From positions 1-6,576 of the forward strand of contig JAODBQ010000667.1 in the NCBI GenBank assembly GCA_025464045.1: DNA of 6,576 nucleotides, written 5' to 3'. This document shows, piece after piece, positions 5,872-6,576 of this stretch. The DNA comes from Ilumatobacteraceae bacterium. Lineage in GTDB: Bacteria > Actinomycetota > Acidimicrobiia > Acidimicrobiales > Ilumatobacteraceae. The notes under the pieces are model-generated. The model had not been told where the DNA came from. It was given only the letters and a program-made list of their open reading frames with translations, and searched no databases. Position numbers and translations under genes: made by a program. Position 1 is the stretch's first letter. Each line of letters begins with the position of its first letter.

Positions 5872-6279
5872 CTACGACCAGGCCTCGTCGAGGAACGTCT
5901 GGATGGTCGTGTCGATGAAGTCGCACGCCCAGCGGATCTTGCCGCTGCGGACGTTGAGCACGATCAGGTAATCGGCGGTCATCGTCCGCCCCGCTCGACT
6001 CGTGGCGTGCACGCGCAGGTGCAGCGACACCAGTTCCTCACCGATGGCGCGCGCCTCGATGATCTCGTTCTCGTGGTGCTCGAGCAGCCGCTGACCGGCC
6101 GTGACCACATCGGTGACGTCGCTCAGGTCGCGGCTCTCCACACCGTCCGCGTCGAAGGCGTGGTAGCGACCGTCGCGGTCCCAGTCCGCCATCGCACCGG
6201 CAACGTCACCGGAGGTGATCTTGGCGAAGTTGGCCCGTACCAGCGTGACGTTCGGGTGCTCGTCCCCGAACAGCTCCAT
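5872..6279 (-). CDS. SnoaL-like (NTF2-superfamily) small protein
   Basis: This 135-residue protein has the layout of a SnoaL/NTF2-like alpha+beta cone: an N-terminal helical part (HPNVTLVRANFAKITSG, then DVAGAMADW), the short strand typical of the family (GRYHAF), a middle helix (VTAGQRLLEHH), and three long strands toward the end (ELVSLHLRVHATS, RTMTADYLIVLNV, KIRWACDFID). The DF-ID-TT ending near 118-126 is a common SnoaL feature. Members include isomerases, hydrolases, cyclases and non-enzymatic proteins, so no reaction can be assigned. It has no signal peptide or membrane segment and should be cytosolic. ATG 6279 follows the TetR-type stop by 21 bases with only a weak ribosome binding site, so it is probably co-transcribed with the regulator. 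Placement before a ligase gene suggests a role on the same substrate or its CoA ester, by inference. Confidence 0.8.
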   Translation of the reverse strand: MELFGDEHPNVTLVRANFAKITSGDVAGAMADWDRDGRYHAFDADGVESRDLSDVTDVVTAGQRLLEHHENEIIEARAIGEELVSLHLRVHATSRAGRTMTADYLIVLNVRSGKIRWACDFIDTTIQTFLDEAWS

Positions 6280-6300
6280 GGCTCGACCGTACCGCGCGGC

Positions 6301-6576
6301 TCAGGTGCTCAACCATCCGCGCGCGAGTCGCTCGATCGTCGCGACCGCGTCCTCGCGGCGCAGCTCGTCGGGATCGCGGAAGCGCCGCTCGGCGAGGCGC
6401 TCCGCTGCCGCATCGAGGACGTCGGCCACGACGTCGGGATCATCCGGACGCAGCGCACCACGCGCGATGCCGTCGGCGACGATGTCGCGCAGCACCGTGC
6501 GGCTGCGATGCCGATACGTCTGGACGAGCTGACGGGTCGCGGCGCGCTCGGCGAGGTCGTCGAAGAACACGGTGCG
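6301..6576 (-). CDS. Probable TetR-family transcriptional regulator, C-terminal part only
   Basis: About 92 codons are present; the reading frame is open to the right edge, so the start and DNA-binding helix-turn-helix lie outside. What is seen is all-helical, with a pattern typical of the ligand-binding half of TetR regulators: RTVFFDDLAERAATRQLVQTY, then VLRDIVADGIARGALRPDDPDVVADVL, where the IxxGIxxGxLRPDxDP motif is especially characteristic, and a final helix ending in GWLST. The GTG at 6570 is an internal Val, not a start. The gene precedes the SnoaL-like gene by 21 bases. By position it is the best candidate to bind the inverted repeats before the ligase and transporter genes, releasing them when a small ligand, perhaps an acyl-CoA, is present. 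Without the helix-turn-helix the family call rests on the C-terminal pattern alone. Confidence 0.75.
   Translation of the reverse strand, partial: RTVFFDDLAERAATRQLVQTYRHRSRTVLRDIVADGIARGALRPDDPDVVADVLDAAAERLAERRFRDPDELRREDAVATIERLARGWLST

Noticed and set aside
6301..6570. Complete 89-residue protein starting at GTG 6570
   Set aside because: The frame stays open to the window edge and the protein looks like the ligand-binding half of a TetR regulator, so it is the end of a longer gene.

Overview
The window is GC-rich and gene-dense, and all seven genes lie on the minus strand, so the biology reads from right to left. High GC, GTG starts, TetR and SnoaL-like genes, and above all a lipoprotein with a long Ser/Thr/Ala linker after its lipobox cysteine, point to an actinobacterium. 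That linker style is common in Acidimicrobiia (Ilumatobacter-like lineages); this placement is inference and not proven by the sequence.

Right part (about 4183-6576): the C-terminal end of a probable TetR-family repressor (start outside the window), a small SnoaL/NTF2-like protein 21 bases behind it, then a CaiC-like AMP-forming acyl-CoA synthetase preceded by a 111-base gap. That gap holds a candidate promoter (TGGACA, 17 bases, TAGCCT) whose -35 element lies inside an inverted repeat.

Middle and left part (1-4182): a 134-base control region with a strong sigma70-type promoter (TTGACC, 18 bases, TATTAT), two inverted repeats in the untranslated leader and a good ribosome binding site. It drives a dipeptide/oligopeptide-type ABC importer: family 5 substrate-binding lipoprotein, DppB-type permease, DppC-type permease and the N-terminal third of a DppD-type ATPase that runs off the left edge. 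The last three genes are nearly abutting or overlapping, so this is one operon.

The two promoters share an 18-base element (14 of 18 identical, same orientation), placed over the -35 of the ligase promoter and over the start point of the transporter promoter. The simplest reading is one regulator, perhaps the adjacent TetR protein, controlling both uptake of a compound and its activation to a CoA thioester. The substrate cannot be told from the sequence. I see no mobile element, CRISPR array, RNA gene or clearly novel enzymatic system; the shared control element is the most interesting signal.
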